Shown: piece after piece, positions 34,778-43,847 of the stretch
How positions within the stretch are numbered: position 1 is the first letter of the stretch
How the letters are laid out: each line of letters starts with the position of its first letter
Source: Nostoc sphaeroides
GTDB lineage: Bacteria; Cyanobacteriota; Cyanobacteriia; Cyanobacteriales; Nostocaceae
Assembly: GCF_003443655.1 (NCBI RefSeq)
Contig: NZ_CP031941.1
Span: 4,152,501 to 4,216,500 of the forward strand
Reading direction: 5' to 3'
DNA: 64,000 nucleotides
Translations under genes and position numbers: made by a program
The notes under the pieces: generated by a model
The model's input: only the letters and a program-made list of their open reading frames with translations
Told to the model about the DNA's origin: nothing
Databases searched by the model: none

Positions 34778-34963
34778 CGAATGGCACTAAGAAAAGCCCA
34801 AAAGCTTGTGTCGTCTCGTTCCCAGCCTGGAGGCTGGGAATGTATTTAAAGAGGCTCTGCCTCTTGTCAAGCTACTGGAGGCGGAGCCTCCCAGAATAGG
34901 TTCCCAGCCTAGAGGCTGGGAACCAGTCAGAGCAAGGGCTGTATCTTTTCTTAGTGCCATTCG
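34778..34963. repeat. MITE with 19-bp perfect TIRs and 9-bp target duplication
   Basis: Perfect inverted ends cgaatggcactaagaaaag (34778-34796) and cttttcttagtgccattcg (34945-34963) are flanked by an exact 9-bp direct repeat gctttgaat (34769-34777 and 34964-34972). The core holds hairpins cccagcctggaggctggg and ggctctgcctctt.../aggcggagcct. The element lies inside another common repeat (ggagagaggctttgaatctt...). It has no ORF, so it depends on a transposase elsewhere. Confidence 0.93.
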
Positions 34964-34972
34964 GCTTTGAAT

Positions 34973-35131
34973 CTTGCTCCCCTTCCCTCTCTTCGAGACG
35001 CTGCGCGAACGTAGGGAAGGGGTTGGGGGTTAGGTCTGTATTGTATCAACTCAGAAATCACACCCCATTCAACTTAGTGATTAAGGTAAAATTATAAGTA
35101 AAAGTATTAAGAATTTTAAAGAAACTAATCA
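34973..35131. other. Repeat tail and upstream region of crtD
   Basis: It contains the remainder of the interrupted host repeat (ccttccctctcttcgagacg / aacgtagggaaggggttggg) and then an A-rich leader. No gene or clear promoter is seen. Confidence 0.45.
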
Positions 35132-36646
35132 ATGTCCAGCATTTCTCTTGACAAAAGTAACTCTCATGTCGTCGTTATTGGTGCAGGAATAGGTGGACTG
35201 ACTGCTGGAGCATTATTAGCTCATAGAGGTTACAGCGTCTTAATTTTGGATCAAGCCCTTGTACCAGGAGGCTGTGCTTCGACGTTTAAACGCCAGGGAT
35301 TTACCTTTGATGTAGGCGCAACTCAGGTGGCGGGGTTGGAACCAGGGGGAATTCACCACCGCATTTTCTCAGAATTAGAAATAGATTTACCGCAAGCAAC
35401 GCCTTGTGACCCTGCTTGTGCGGTATATTTACCTGGGGAAAGCACACCGATTAATGTCTGGCGCGACCAAGAGAAATGGCAAGAGGAACGACAAAAACAG
35501 TTCCCCGGTAGCGAACCGTTTTGGCAATTGATGGCAACTTTATTTAATGCCAGTTGGGAATTTCAAGGACGCGACCCGGTGCTACCACCACGTAATTTAT
35601 GGGATTTGTGGCAACTAGCGCAAGCGGTGCGTCCCAGTACATTAATTACCGTCCCCTTCACTTTGTTTACGGTAGGAGATGCATTACGATTATGTGGGTT
35701 GGGAAATGACCAACGACTGAGAACTTTTTTGGATTTGCAACTGAAGTTGTATTCCCAAGTTAATGCAGATGAGACAGCATTACTTTATGCTGCAACAGCG
35801 TTGAGTGTATCCCAACTGCCCCAAGGATTGTTTCACCTCCAGGGAAGTATGCAAGTATTAAGCGATCGCCTGGTACAATCCTTAGAAAGAGATGGCGGCA
35901 AATTGTTGATGCGCCACACTGTAGAAGAAATCAAAGTAGAAAACGGCAAAGCTACTGCTGTTGTAATTAGAAATCAGAAAACTGGCGAAGTCTGGACAGA
36001 AGCCACCGACCACATAGTTAGCAATGTCACCGTGCAAAACTTGGTGCAGTTATTGGGAGAACAAGCGCCATCTGGATATAAAAACCGGGTGGAAAAACTG
36101 CCCCAAGCATCGGGCGCGTTTGTGGTGTATTTAGGTGTAGATGCTAGCGCGATTCCGCCTGAATGTCCTCCCCATCTACAATTTTTGTACGATGTCAATG
36201 GCCCCATTGGTGAGAATAATTCCCTATTTGTTTCCGTCAGTCATCCTGGAGATGGTCGCGCACCGGAAGGGAAAGCGACAATTATTGCTTCCTCATTTGT
36301 CGATCCTGCACAGTGGTGGCAGACTGAAGATTATGAAGGACTAAAAGAAAAGTTTACCCAAGAAGCGATCGCACGTCTTGCCCAATACTTTTATCTCAAA
36401 CCAGAAACGATTATTCATCAAGAAGCCGCAACACCGCGCACCTTTGCTCATTTTACTAGACGCGATCGCGGTATAGTTGGCGGTATTGGTCAAAGAATTC
36501 CTACCTTTGGCCCCTTTGGGTTCGCCAATCGTACACCCATCCAGAATTTGTGGTTAGTTGGTGATTCCACCCATCCCGGTGAAGGTACTGCTGGGGTGAG
36601 TTATTCGGCGCTGACGGTAGTCAGACAAATTGAAGCGCAAATGTAG
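35132..36646 (+). CDS. crtD: C-3',4' carotenoid desaturase
   Basis: A 504-residue FAD-dependent carotenoid desaturase. The N-terminal dinucleotide-binding motif is VVIGAGIGGLTAGALLAHRG, followed by LVPGGCASTFKRQGFTFDVG of the phytoene-desaturase family and RQGFTFDVGATQVAGLEPGG of the CrtD branch. The C-terminal FAD loop is NLWLVGDSTHPGEGTAGVSY. CrtD introduces the 3',4' double bond in monocyclic carotenoids on the way to myxol glycosides in cyanobacteria. The assignment to CrtD rather than the related CrtH isomerase rests on family recall; CrtH remains the alternative. Monocistronic. Confidence 0.82.
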   Translation: MSSISLDKSNSHVVVIGAGIGGLTAGALLAHRGYSVLILDQALVPGGCASTFKRQGFTFDVGATQVAGLEPGGIHHRIFSELEIDLPQATPCDPACAVYLPGESTPINVWRDQEKWQEERQKQFPGSEPFWQLMATLFNASWEFQGRDPVLPPRNLWDLWQLAQAVRPSTLITVPFTLFTVGDALRLCGLGNDQRLRTFLDLQLKLYSQVNADETALLYAATALSVSQLPQGLFHLQGSMQVLSDRLVQSLERDGGKLLMRHTVEEIKVENGKATAVVIRNQKTGEVWTEATDHIVSNVTVQNLVQLLGEQAPSGYKNRVEKLPQASGAFVVYLGVDASAIPPECPPHLQFLYDVNGPIGENNSLFVSVSHPGDGRAPEGKATIIASSFVDPAQWWQTEDYEGLKEKFTQEAIARLAQYFYLKPETIIHQEAATPRTFAHFTRRDRGIVGGIGQRIPTFGPFGFANRTPIQNLWLVGDSTHPGEGTAGVSYSALTVVRQIEAQM

Positions 36647-36668
36647 TACAAAGTCAAGTTATTTTTGA

Positions 36669-36728
36669 AGGTTTGTAGTAAGCACTTTAGTGCTTAGAAA
36701 ATAAGGACTAAAGTCCTGACTACGAACT
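36669..36728. repeat. Double-hairpin element (gtagtaag...ctacgaact)
   Basis: The ends gtttgtagtaag and gactacgaac surround two hairpins: agcactttagtgct and aggactaaagtcct. The same two hairpins occur in opposite order at 41319-41376. No gene is seen in 36647-37009; the stretch also holds attacga heptamers at 36871-36895. Confidence 0.7.
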
Positions 36729-37009
36729 TATTTAACCGAGTATCGTGGGTTTAAATCCCCCGGTTCAAAATCGCGCAAGTTTTGGGTCGGGGTCTAAATC
36801 CTCGGACGCTCGAAGACTCGCTATCACAAAACTTAATTACGAACTTGTGCCGAGCGAAGTCGAGGTATTACGAATTACGAATTACGAATTATTTTAAGTA
36901 CCGTTAGATAGAGCAGAAATTTTATTAAATGCTATAAATCATACTTATAACCGATGGCAAACAGGACGCAAAACTGATGAAATAAGGTTAGTATTGCGAA
37001 TCTGGAGTA

Positions 37010-38116
37010 ATGACAGACAGAGTTTTAATTCTTGGTGGACGGGGGCGGATTGGTAGCAGTGTTGCTCAGGATCTCGCTACTCATACGCAGGCTCAAATTA
37101 CGATTACTGGACGTTCTGCGGAGTTTGGCAAGGCTGTTAGCTTGTCTTCAGGAGGACAAGTACAGTTTTTGGTATTGGACTTGGCAGAAGTTGACAAATT
37201 GCAAGATGCGATCGCAAACTCTAACTTAGTCATCCACTGTGCTGGCCCATTTCACTATCGAGATACTAATGTTCTTGAAACCTGTATTGCTCAAGGCGTT
37301 AATTATGTAGATGTCAGTGACCATCGTTCTTATACCAGCAAAGCCCTCAATTTTAGTGAACAAGCTGCTGCTGCTGGTGTAACGGCAATTATTAATACTG
37401 GTATTTTTCCTGGTATTTCTAACAGCATGGTGCGTCAAGGTGTTGAACAATTTGATAAACCAGAAAAGATCCATTTAAGTTATTTAGTTTCCGGTTCTGG
37501 CGGTGCTGGCATTACAGTGATGCGGACAACTTTTCTGGGGTTGCAGTATCCCTTTGAGACTTGGATAGATGGAAAATGGGAGATAATTAAGCCTTATAGT
37601 GAAAGAGAATTAGTTGATTTTCCACCGCCTTATAGACGCACCGGAGTTTACTGGTTTGATATGCCAGAAACCTTTACACTGCCCAAAGCTTTCCCATCAG
37701 TAAAAACTGTAATTACAAAGTTTGGCTCTGTTCCCGATTTTTACAATCATCTAACTTGGATTGCGGCACATATTTTTCCCAAGTGGTTAATGCAGCGTCG
37801 TTACATGATTGAATTTCTGTCTCATGTCAGCCATTCAATGACAGATGTCACTAATAATTTTAGTGGGATTGGTGTAGCAGTTCGTTCAGAAGTTACAGGG
37901 CAAAAAGATGGTGAAACCGCCGTTTATTGTTCAACTGTTGTGCATGAAAATACAGCCGTGGCTTCTGGTTGCGGTACAGGTAGTATTGCTCAGTTATTGC
38001 TAGAAGGTAAACTGAAGAAACCAGGTGTTTTTGCTGTAGAAGAAGCGCTACCAACAGATTTATTTGAAGAAGTAATGCAAAGCCGAGGAATTAAAATTAA
38101 TCACAGTTGGTTATAG
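37010..38116 (+). CDS. Saccharopine dehydrogenase-like NAD(P)-binding protein
   Basis: A 368-residue protein of the saccharopine dehydrogenase family (NAD(P)-binding plus central C-terminal domain). The Rossmann motif is VLILGGRGRIGSSVAQDLAT, and LVIHCAGPFHYRDTNVLETC is the usual second landmark. GVNYVDVSDHRSY and NTGIFPGISNSMVRQGVEQF follow. True lysine-pathway enzymes are rare in cyanobacteria, so this is probably an oxidoreductase of unknown substrate. It is the last gene before a repeat block, and no operon partner is near. Confidence 0.86.
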   Translation: MTDRVLILGGRGRIGSSVAQDLATHTQAQITITGRSAEFGKAVSLSSGGQVQFLVLDLAEVDKLQDAIANSNLVIHCAGPFHYRDTNVLETCIAQGVNYVDVSDHRSYTSKALNFSEQAAAAGVTAIINTGIFPGISNSMVRQGVEQFDKPEKIHLSYLVSGSGGAGITVMRTTFLGLQYPFETWIDGKWEIIKPYSERELVDFPPPYRRTGVYWFDMPETFTLPKAFPSVKTVITKFGSVPDFYNHLTWIAAHIFPKWLMQRRYMIEFLSHVSHSMTDVTNNFSGIGVAVRSEVTGQKDGETAVYCSTVVHENTAVASGCGTGSIAQLLLEGKLKKPGVFAVEEALPTDLFEEVMQSRGIKINHSWL

Positions 38117-38143
38117 GTTAATAGGCTTGGGTTAAATACACTA

Positions 38144-38340
38144 GGTGTCAACTTAACGTAAAAGTCATGTCCCGCAAGGAACTTCAGTTCCTTGGCTTTT
38201 AGCTAAAGTCTACTGAAGTAGACTAAATATTCCTAAAAATCTTTAGTCTACTTTAGTAGACTTTAGCTATGAGCCTTGAACTTTAGTTCGAGGCGGGTGA
38301 GGAAGCTGAAAGTTTTGCTACTTTTAGCTTAAGTTGACAC
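38144..38340. repeat. MITE-like element, GTGTCAACTTAA termini
   Basis: Ends gtgtcaacttaacgtaaaag and cttttagcttaagttgacac bound about 197 bp. The core contains ggaacttcagttcc, agtctactgaagtagact and agtctactttagtagact hairpins and aactttagtt. This core differs from the one with the same ends at 31067. It lies between the saccharopine dehydrogenase-like gene and the small secreted protein gene. Confidence 0.85.
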
Positions 38341-38498
38341 GTATGACATCTGTACGCCCTTACTATAGGTGAAAATTAATATACCTTGCGATAGAAGGAA
38401 AAACTGTACCTAAACATTTAGGATGCCTGTGAGCCTGAAATCTTGAATATATTTATACATCACCACGGCTCATAAAATAAAAAGAGGAGCATTTTTTT

Positions 38499-38888
38499 GT
38501 GCAAAAAATTCTATTAACTTTAAAACAAGCATTACGTTCAAGCTTTTTGGTCGTTGGTTTAATTATTTTCATTAGCTTGTCAGGTTCTTTCATTTTCGTT
38601 CAGCAAGCTAGTTATGCAACTACTCTTGAAGAATTAAAGCTAATACCGCCAGAGTCTAAACCAAATTCTGAAGAAAAAATTAATCGTGCTAACGAATTTG
38701 ACCCTGGTGTTGGCGTTCAAGAAGAAGAACGACAAGAAGCTTATGAGCAAGCAATAAAAGATTCAAAAAACCTTACTACTATAGAGAAAACTTACGAAAG
38801 GAATTTGAAGGCTGAACAAGAACAAAATCCCCCAGAAACGTTTGGTGAAAAAGCGAAAGAAGTTATTGAAAAGGTGACAGGGAAATAG
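38499..38888 (+). CDS. Small secreted hypothetical protein
   Basis: A 129-residue protein starting at GTG 38499 after a good ribosome-binding site (aaagaggagc). Residues 14-40 (SSFLVVGLIIFISLSGSFIF...) form a signal peptide, with probable cleavage after ASYA. The mature part is acidic and helical (EEKINRANEFDPGVGVQEEE, YEQAIKDSKNLTTIEKTYER) and ends in a Lys/Glu-rich segment. I do not recognise a family. It probably acts in the periplasm or lumen. Confidence 0.7.
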   Translation: MQKILLTLKQALRSSFLVVGLIIFISLSGSFIFVQQASYATTLEELKLIPPESKPNSEEKINRANEFDPGVGVQEEERQEAYEQAIKDSKNLTTIEKTYERNLKAEQEQNPPETFGEKAKEVIEKVTGK

Positions 38889-38916
38889 AGTAAATATAGA
38901 CCTAAAAACACAGTCC

Positions 38917-39110
38917 TTGCCCTGACTGGTTTGCCCTGACTGGTTTGCCCTGACTGGTTCCAAGCCTCCAGGCTTGGAACCGCTTCTGGGAGGCTCCGCC
39001 TCCAGTGACTTGATGAGAGGCAGAGCCTCTTAGAATTTGTTCCCAGCCTGGAGGCTGGGAACAAGGGAACGAAGACTTTGGGCTTATCTTAGTGCTATTC
39101 GTGCGTTAGC
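38917..39110. repeat. Hairpin repeat block, MITE relic
   Basis: Contains gccctgactggtttg repeated in tandem (38919-38957), then ccaagcctccaggcttgg, gaggctccgcctcca, ggcagagcctctt and ccagcctggaggctgg hairpins. It ends in cttatcttagtgctattcg, a diverged right terminus of the 34778-34963 family. The core is the same as in that element but inverted in part. No gene in 38889-39145. Confidence 0.75.
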
Positions 39111-39145
39111 CTTTGGTATACACCCTACAAAAACAAAAATTGCTT

Positions 39146-40444
39146 TTACTCAAATTCATCTATTGTGGTAGGAGTATTAGCCTTTATCTTATTAGCAATA
39201 TTGCGCTCATACCATTTCATTAATGGAGTTGAACTGATGCCATGTATAATTACAGAAGCGACAATAGTAGTGTAAGTTATCCAAGCAATTTGTTCGGCAG
39301 CTTCACCTTTTAAGCCATTACCAAAGGCATAGGCGAGATAATATAAAGAGCCGACACCACGAATACCAAACCATCCCATCAACCATCTAGTTCCTGGATG
39401 AAAGGTTCGGCGGTGCGATTCTACAGGACGTTTGCCTATTGTGCTAATCCAAACTCCTACAGGTCGGATTATGAAAAATAATAAAACTATCACTAATAAA
39501 GATTGCATAGCATAGTTGAGCATTGGCTTGAATAATAATATTGATCCCAATAGTAAAATTGTTCCAACTTCCAGCAGTTTTTCAACTTGCTCAACAAATT
39601 CCAACTGTGCTAGCGCTTTTTCATGGTTTCTGTAACTGCGTTGGACAACTAAACCAGCAACAAATACTGCCAAAAATCCATAGCCATTAACCATTTCTGT
39701 TAAAGAATAAGTTATTAGAATTGTGCTGATAGCAATAAAATCTTCCATTAACTCATCGGCACGACGGCGTTTTTGAATTCTTTCTTCAATCCAAACTATA
39801 GATTTTGCAACAACAATTCCCATAACAATACCAGCTGCGATCGCCCAAATTAAATCAACCGCAATCCACTGTTTAAACCAGTTATCCCAGTTATCATCTT
39901 TTAATGCATGAAGGGCAAAATAAACGAAGGGAAAAGCTAAAGCATCATTTAGCCCACCTTCAGAAGTTAAACCAAATCTCAACTCATCTTGGTCGTTTAT
40001 ATCGGTCAGTTGTACTTCTGATGCTAATACTGGATCGGTAGGTGCAAGAATTGCTCCTAATAAAATCGCTTCTCCCCAATTCATCCCTAAAAACAATTTA
40101 CCCACAACAGCCAGAGCAAAAATTGAAATTGGCATTAGAAATCCAATCAATCGCGCCGTAATATCCCAAGTCCCCAATCTTATAGGGCGAACAATTTTTA
40201 AGCCGCAACTAAACACAGAAATAATTACTACAAGTTCTGTTATTTTTTCTAGCAGTTCGGCGTTAAAAACTTCATCTCGACGTAATTGAATCAGCCCAAA
40301 GGCATAAGGGCCTAGCAAAATACCAACTAGGAGATAGATAAGGGCAAAAGAAAGAGGTAAACGAGCAATCCAACCTGACCCTAATGTGACCACCAACAGA
40401 AGTATACCAATCACAAATAGGTCAATAATATAGATATCTACCAT
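39146..40444 (-). CDS. Na+/H+ antiporter, CPA1/NhaP type
   Basis: A 432-residue cation:proton antiporter with about 12 transmembrane helices. The ion-binding signature is AILAPTDPVLASEVQL in the fifth-sixth helix region. The first helix begins DLFVIGILLLVVTLGSGW, and FAVFVAGLVVQRSYR-like Arg/Gly residues are present (FLAVFVAGLVVQRSYRN). It lacks a TrkA-C or cyclic-nucleotide-binding tail. It exchanges sodium for protons at the cytoplasmic membrane, aiding pH and salt balance. The start is ATG 40444; no neighbour in operon. Confidence 0.88.
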   Translation of the reverse strand: MVDIYIIDLFVIGILLLVVTLGSGWIARLPLSFALIYLLVGILLGPYAFGLIQLRRDEVFNAELLEKITELVVIISVFSCGLKIVRPIRLGTWDITARLIGFLMPISIFALAVVGKLFLGMNWGEAILLGAILAPTDPVLASEVQLTDINDQDELRFGLTSEGGLNDALAFPFVYFALHALKDDNWDNWFKQWIAVDLIWAIAAGIVMGIVVAKSIVWIEERIQKRRRADELMEDFIAISTILITYSLTEMVNGYGFLAVFVAGLVVQRSYRNHEKALAQLEFVEQVEKLLEVGTILLLGSILLFKPMLNYAMQSLLVIVLLFFIIRPVGVWISTIGKRPVESHRRTFHPGTRWLMGWFGIRGVGSLYYLAYAFGNGLKGEAAEQIAWITYTTIVASVIIHGISSTPLMKWYERNIANKIKANTPTTIDEFE

Positions 40445-40995
40445 ATAGCTATTTATATAGAAATTACGGGTTCCTTTGTAAGGATAGTTGTAATAGCTTG
40501 GTATTAGAAATTACCTATGGGCAGATTTTCTGGAATTGGAGATTAATCCTCTACCCACATTTTTGTCAGAGTGAAACTGTCATATTCACCCACATCCCGC
40601 CCAGAACTAAAGTTCAGGGCTGATAGCTAAAGTCCACAAAGCGTGGACTAAATAATCAATTCAGTCCACGCTTTGTGGACTTGGGCTATGAGACTCGGAA
40701 TTCATTCCGAGGCAGGATAGAAACGCAGTACGAGATTTATTAATAAAGATATGGCCAGCCGGGGCAAGGCTTGTGTGTACACTGGAGCCTACCCCCTTAG
40801 AGCGTCGGAAAGGAGGCTAGGGGGTTAGGTTAATCGTTAGCTTCTCTACAGACATGAATTGTCAGAATACACACCTGTATGCTCCTACCAATGGTCTATA
40901 TTCCCTACTTTCTCACTCAGATATCGCCAATTTTAGTACAAATATACTATAATATAGATAGCGTTCACAAAGCCTAGCCAAATATATAACGGCTG
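40445..40995. repeat. Intergenic hairpin repeats
   Basis: A core at about 40590-40730 contains cccgcccagaactaaagttc, agtccacaaagcgtggact, cagtccacgctttgtggact and ggaattcattcc hairpins. This is the same layout as the cores at 38144 and 43848, but here without their TIRs. A second repeat at 40788-40870 recurs at 660-748. A TATAAT box lies at 40948-40953 upstream of the next gene. Confidence 0.65.
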
Positions 40996-41035
40996 TGTGA
41001 AAACCTTCTGGAAGATGGATTCAAGGGTTAGTTCG

Positions 41036-41305
41036 ATGATGAAGCATTACATTCTCAACCTCAATCCGACTGCCAAGCATGAATGGGATCGGTGTATTTT
41101 ACGTGATCCGTTGACTGCCAAACGCCCAGACATTGCCAAATTAATTGCTGAAGCGGTTGGTGCTGATACAGGCAGTTATTTAGTGAGCGTGAATATCGAA
41201 GTTCAAGTTTTGCAGCAAGCCGCAGTCCCTCAAGCCGAACAACTCTCGCTTTCATTTCCAGAGGTGAGTGTGCCGTCACAACCACAACTGCGGGAAGCGG
41301 CTTGA
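41036..41305 (+). CDS. Small hypothetical protein
   Basis: About 89 residues from the ATG at 41036 (a second ATG follows; the frame also opens at GTG 40997). It reads HYILNLNPTAKHEWDRCILR, then RPDIAKLIAEAVGADTGSYL, and ends with a Gln/Pro-rich tail. It is soluble, and no motif is recognised. The reading frame has normal composition and a possible TATAAT box upstream at 40948, which supports it moderately. Confidence 0.5.
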   Translation: MMKHYILNLNPTAKHEWDRCILRDPLTAKRPDIAKLIAEAVGADTGSYLVSVNIEVQVLQQAAVPQAEQLSLSFPEVSVPSQPQLREAA

Positions 41306-41318
41306 TGAGCTAAGAAGG

Positions 41319-41376
41319 GTTTGTAGTAAGGACTTTAGTCCGGGATTTTTAAGCACTTAAGTGCTTACTACGAACT
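41319..41376. repeat. Double-hairpin element, order reversed
   Basis: The ends gtttgtagtaag and tactacgaac enclose ggactttagtcc then aagcacttaagtgctt. It is the same element as 36669-36728 with the two hairpins swapped. Confidence 0.75.
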
Positions 41377-41396
41377 CATCAAAATTAATGAGACTA

Positions 41397-42557
41397 CTAG
41401 AATCTTTGGGACAGCAGTTGGGCAATTTGCTGATTAATAATTGCAACATCAAAACGCCCACTAGCAGTAGTCCGGGCATTATTAGCTATAGTTGCAGTTA
41501 TTTCCGTCTCTTGAAGACAGGTGATAATTACTTGTGCAAGTTCTTGGGGTTCTCCTGGTGTCACTAGAAAACCATTAAGTCCATGTTCTACTAATTCCAT
41601 TACACCTCCGGCTTTTGCTGCAACTACAGGTTTTCCACACAGCATCGCCTCAACAATAACTCTGCCAAAAGGTTCTGGGGAAGTAGAGGTATGTGCTACC
41701 AAGTCACAAGCTGCCATTAACTGAGGAATATCAGAACGAAATCCTAAAAAATTGACGCGGTTTTCTAATCCCAGTTCAGCAACTTGTTGGTGTAACTGTT
41801 GGACGTAATCTTGTTCGCCAAATAGTGCATCACCCACTAAAATCGCTGTCACTTCTGGCGGACATTTGGCAAGGGCATCAATTAAAATATGCTGCCCTTT
41901 CCAAGGTGCAAGACGGCTAAAGTGTCCGACTACAAATTTTCCTTGCAATCCTAATTGTTGCTGTAATTGATTAATGTCAGACTGATCAGTTTGATATTTT
42001 TTTGGTTCAAAGCCGTTATAAACAACTTCGATGATGTCTGTGCGTCCTCCCGCTTGTATAAAGGCTGTTTGACTAGCTTGAGAATTAGCAATTACTAATG
42101 ATGCAAAACGATTAGCTAAGTTAATAGCAATACGAAGATTAGTTTGGCTAAAATGTTCTGTGGAAAGGATATCATGTAAATGATAAACTAGAGGGCGACG
42201 ACTGAAAAAACTTGCCAATGCTCCGACAACTAATGCTTTTTGAGTGTTGGCATAAATTAAATCGTATTCACGCGCTATTTTAACTACCTTAGTAATCAAA
42301 GGCGCAAGTTGTGCCAAACTTTTTAATCCTTGCACTAAACTGCTTTCTTTGCGAACTTCGATTGCTTGAGTTGCAAGAACTTCTACTGGGATATTATTTT
42401 GCTGTAGTATATCTTTAAATGACCCATCTGCAAATAAACCTACCAAAGCGCGATGCCTACGGCTGGCATTGCCAAGGCCATAAGGTTTAGCAATATCTAT
42501 TAAACACAATTCTGCGCCGCCTGGTTTACCACTTTGGTCTAGGAAAAAAATTCTCAT
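41397..42557 (-). CDS. GT4-family glycosyltransferase 1
   Basis: A 386-residue GT-B glycosyltransferase (family GT4). The N-terminal Rossmann domain has the glycine loop DQSGKPGGAELCLIDIAK. The C-terminal donor domain has KFVVGHFSRLAPWKGQHILI, AILVGDALFGEQDY, NRVNFLGFRSDIPQLMAACD and the E-x7-E motif in PEPFGRVIVEAMLCGKPVVA. It probably adds a sugar to a polysaccharide or lipid intermediate. It lies 75 bp downstream of another GT4 gene on the same strand, so the two likely form an operon for exopolysaccharide or glycolipid synthesis. Sugars are not predictable. Confidence 0.9.
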   Translation of the reverse strand: MRIFFLDQSGKPGGAELCLIDIAKPYGLGNASRRHRALVGLFADGSFKDILQQNNIPVEVLATQAIEVRKESSLVQGLKSLAQLAPLITKVVKIAREYDLIYANTQKALVVGALASFFSRRPLVYHLHDILSTEHFSQTNLRIAINLANRFASLVIANSQASQTAFIQAGGRTDIIEVVYNGFEPKKYQTDQSDINQLQQQLGLQGKFVVGHFSRLAPWKGQHILIDALAKCPPEVTAILVGDALFGEQDYVQQLHQQVAELGLENRVNFLGFRSDIPQLMAACDLVAHTSTSPEPFGRVIVEAMLCGKPVVAAKAGGVMELVEHGLNGFLVTPGEPQELAQVIITCLQETEITATIANNARTTASGRFDVAIINQQIAQLLSQRF

Positions 42558-42585
42558 AAAACTTCCTTATAATACAATAAGATTC

Positions 42586-42605
42586 AGACGCGATAAATCG
42601 CGTCT
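42586..42605. repeat. Hairpin agacgcgat-aa-atcgcgtct
   Basis: A perfect palindromic arm pair between the two glycosyltransferase genes, belonging to the gagacgcg hairpin family seen at 440-460 and 9083. It could affect transcript stability between the two genes. Confidence 0.7.
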
Positions 42606-42632
42606 CTACAAAGCAATTTTTGCGTCTCTAGT

Positions 42633-43799
42633 TTAATTTAATAGAACATTCCGTACTTGTTGGGCGATTTGATTCCAGTCGTAGTTTGTGGTAGCGTACT
42701 GGCGACAGGCTTCTCGTGAAGGTATGGGGATATTTTTTAAAAGCACTTGCTCTAATTTTTCAGCAATGGCTGAGGCTTCTGTTGAAGTAGTAATTAAATC
42801 GGGTGAAAATCCTGATAAAATTTCTGGCATTCCTCCAACTGGGGTACATAAAACAGGAGTACCACAGGCTAGAGACTCGATTATTACTAATCCGAATCCT
42901 TCAAAAGATTGACTAGGCATAACAGTTAATTCAGCAGCTTGATAAGCTATAGGTAATTGCTCATCAGGTAGAAAACCTAAAAATTTAACGTTGTCGTCTA
43001 GTCCTAATTCTGTAGCCTGTTTTTGTAGTGCAGCTTGGATGTGACCACGACCTGCGATCGCTAGCCAAACATCTGGTATTCTGGGCTTAATTATAGCCAG
43101 TGCTTGTAATAATTTGTCAACTCCGGTTCGATGCACTAAGCGGCGTGATGTAAATATGATCCGGCGATTAGTTGGCCAGCCTAGCTTTGTACAAGCCTCT
43201 TGGGGTGATAAATTTGGCCCAAACCAGTTAATATCAACTCCACCAGGAATAATATTAATTTTGCTCCACGGTACTTGATATTTATCATGTAGAATTTTAC
43301 CAAATGCTTTGCTCAAAACAATGAAGCGATCGCAGCGATTATAAGTGTTTTGTTCTATTAGCCAGTGCTTGATTAAAAGGCTAAGGTTTTTATTAACCAC
43401 TTCTTGCTGACTCTCAGAAGCCCAAGGGCCATGAAAGTTAAAAGTAACTGGTACTCCCTTTGGTAAAATATCTAAAAGAGGAAAGCTATATAATGCAAAG
43501 TGCAAATTAATAGCATCTGGTTTGCTTGTTCTTGTTTTCTGAAAATTACTGCGAATCGACCATAATCTTTGCCAAATAGCACTGTCGGGACTCGCTAAGT
43601 TAGTCAACTTAATCGGCGAATTTATTTCAGCTTCTGGTAAACCGACTCCGCATAATTCAACCTGGTCTTTATTTGCAGCTAATTTATGAGTTAGTTCATA
43701 AATATACCTTTCTAATCCTCCAGGATTTTTGGGAAACCAGCCTAATCCAAGGGTGAGAATAGATGCAGATGATGCAAAATTTTCTGGTTTATTTTTCAC
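42633..43799 (-). CDS. GT4-family glycosyltransferase 2
   Basis: A GT4 glycosyltransferase of 388 residues from GTG 43799. I prefer this to the ATG at 43838 because aggagat sits 8-9 bases before it, and the first 13 residues otherwise look unlike the family. Landmarks: LGLGWFPKNPGGLERYIYEL (glycine loop), FNFHGPWASES, IIPGGVDINWFGP, RRIIFTSRRLVHRTGVDKLL, and the donor motif SFEGFGLVIIESLACGTPVL with the E-x7-E pair. Likely partner of the downstream GT4 gene. Its substrate is unknown. Confidence 0.9.
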   Translation of the reverse strand: MKNKPENFASSASILTLGLGWFPKNPGGLERYIYELTHKLAANKDQVELCGVGLPEAEINSPIKLTNLASPDSAIWQRLWSIRSNFQKTRTSKPDAINLHFALYSFPLLDILPKGVPVTFNFHGPWASESQQEVVNKNLSLLIKHWLIEQNTYNRCDRFIVLSKAFGKILHDKYQVPWSKINIIPGGVDINWFGPNLSPQEACTKLGWPTNRRIIFTSRRLVHRTGVDKLLQALAIIKPRIPDVWLAIAGRGHIQAALQKQATELGLDDNVKFLGFLPDEQLPIAYQAAELTVMPSQSFEGFGLVIIESLACGTPVLCTPVGGMPEILSGFSPDLITTSTEASAIAEKLEQVLLKNIPIPSREACRQYATTNYDWNQIAQQVRNVLLN

Positions 43800-43847
43800 C
43801 GATATATCTCCTATAAATGTATTAAAACAGGGGCACATCTATCATTT

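Noticed and set aside
36900..37009. Possible coding remnant upstream of the saccharopine dehydrogenase-like gene
   Set aside because: A short frame (VPLDRAEILLNAINHTYNRW) is open but overlaps the start of the next gene and matches no family I recognise.
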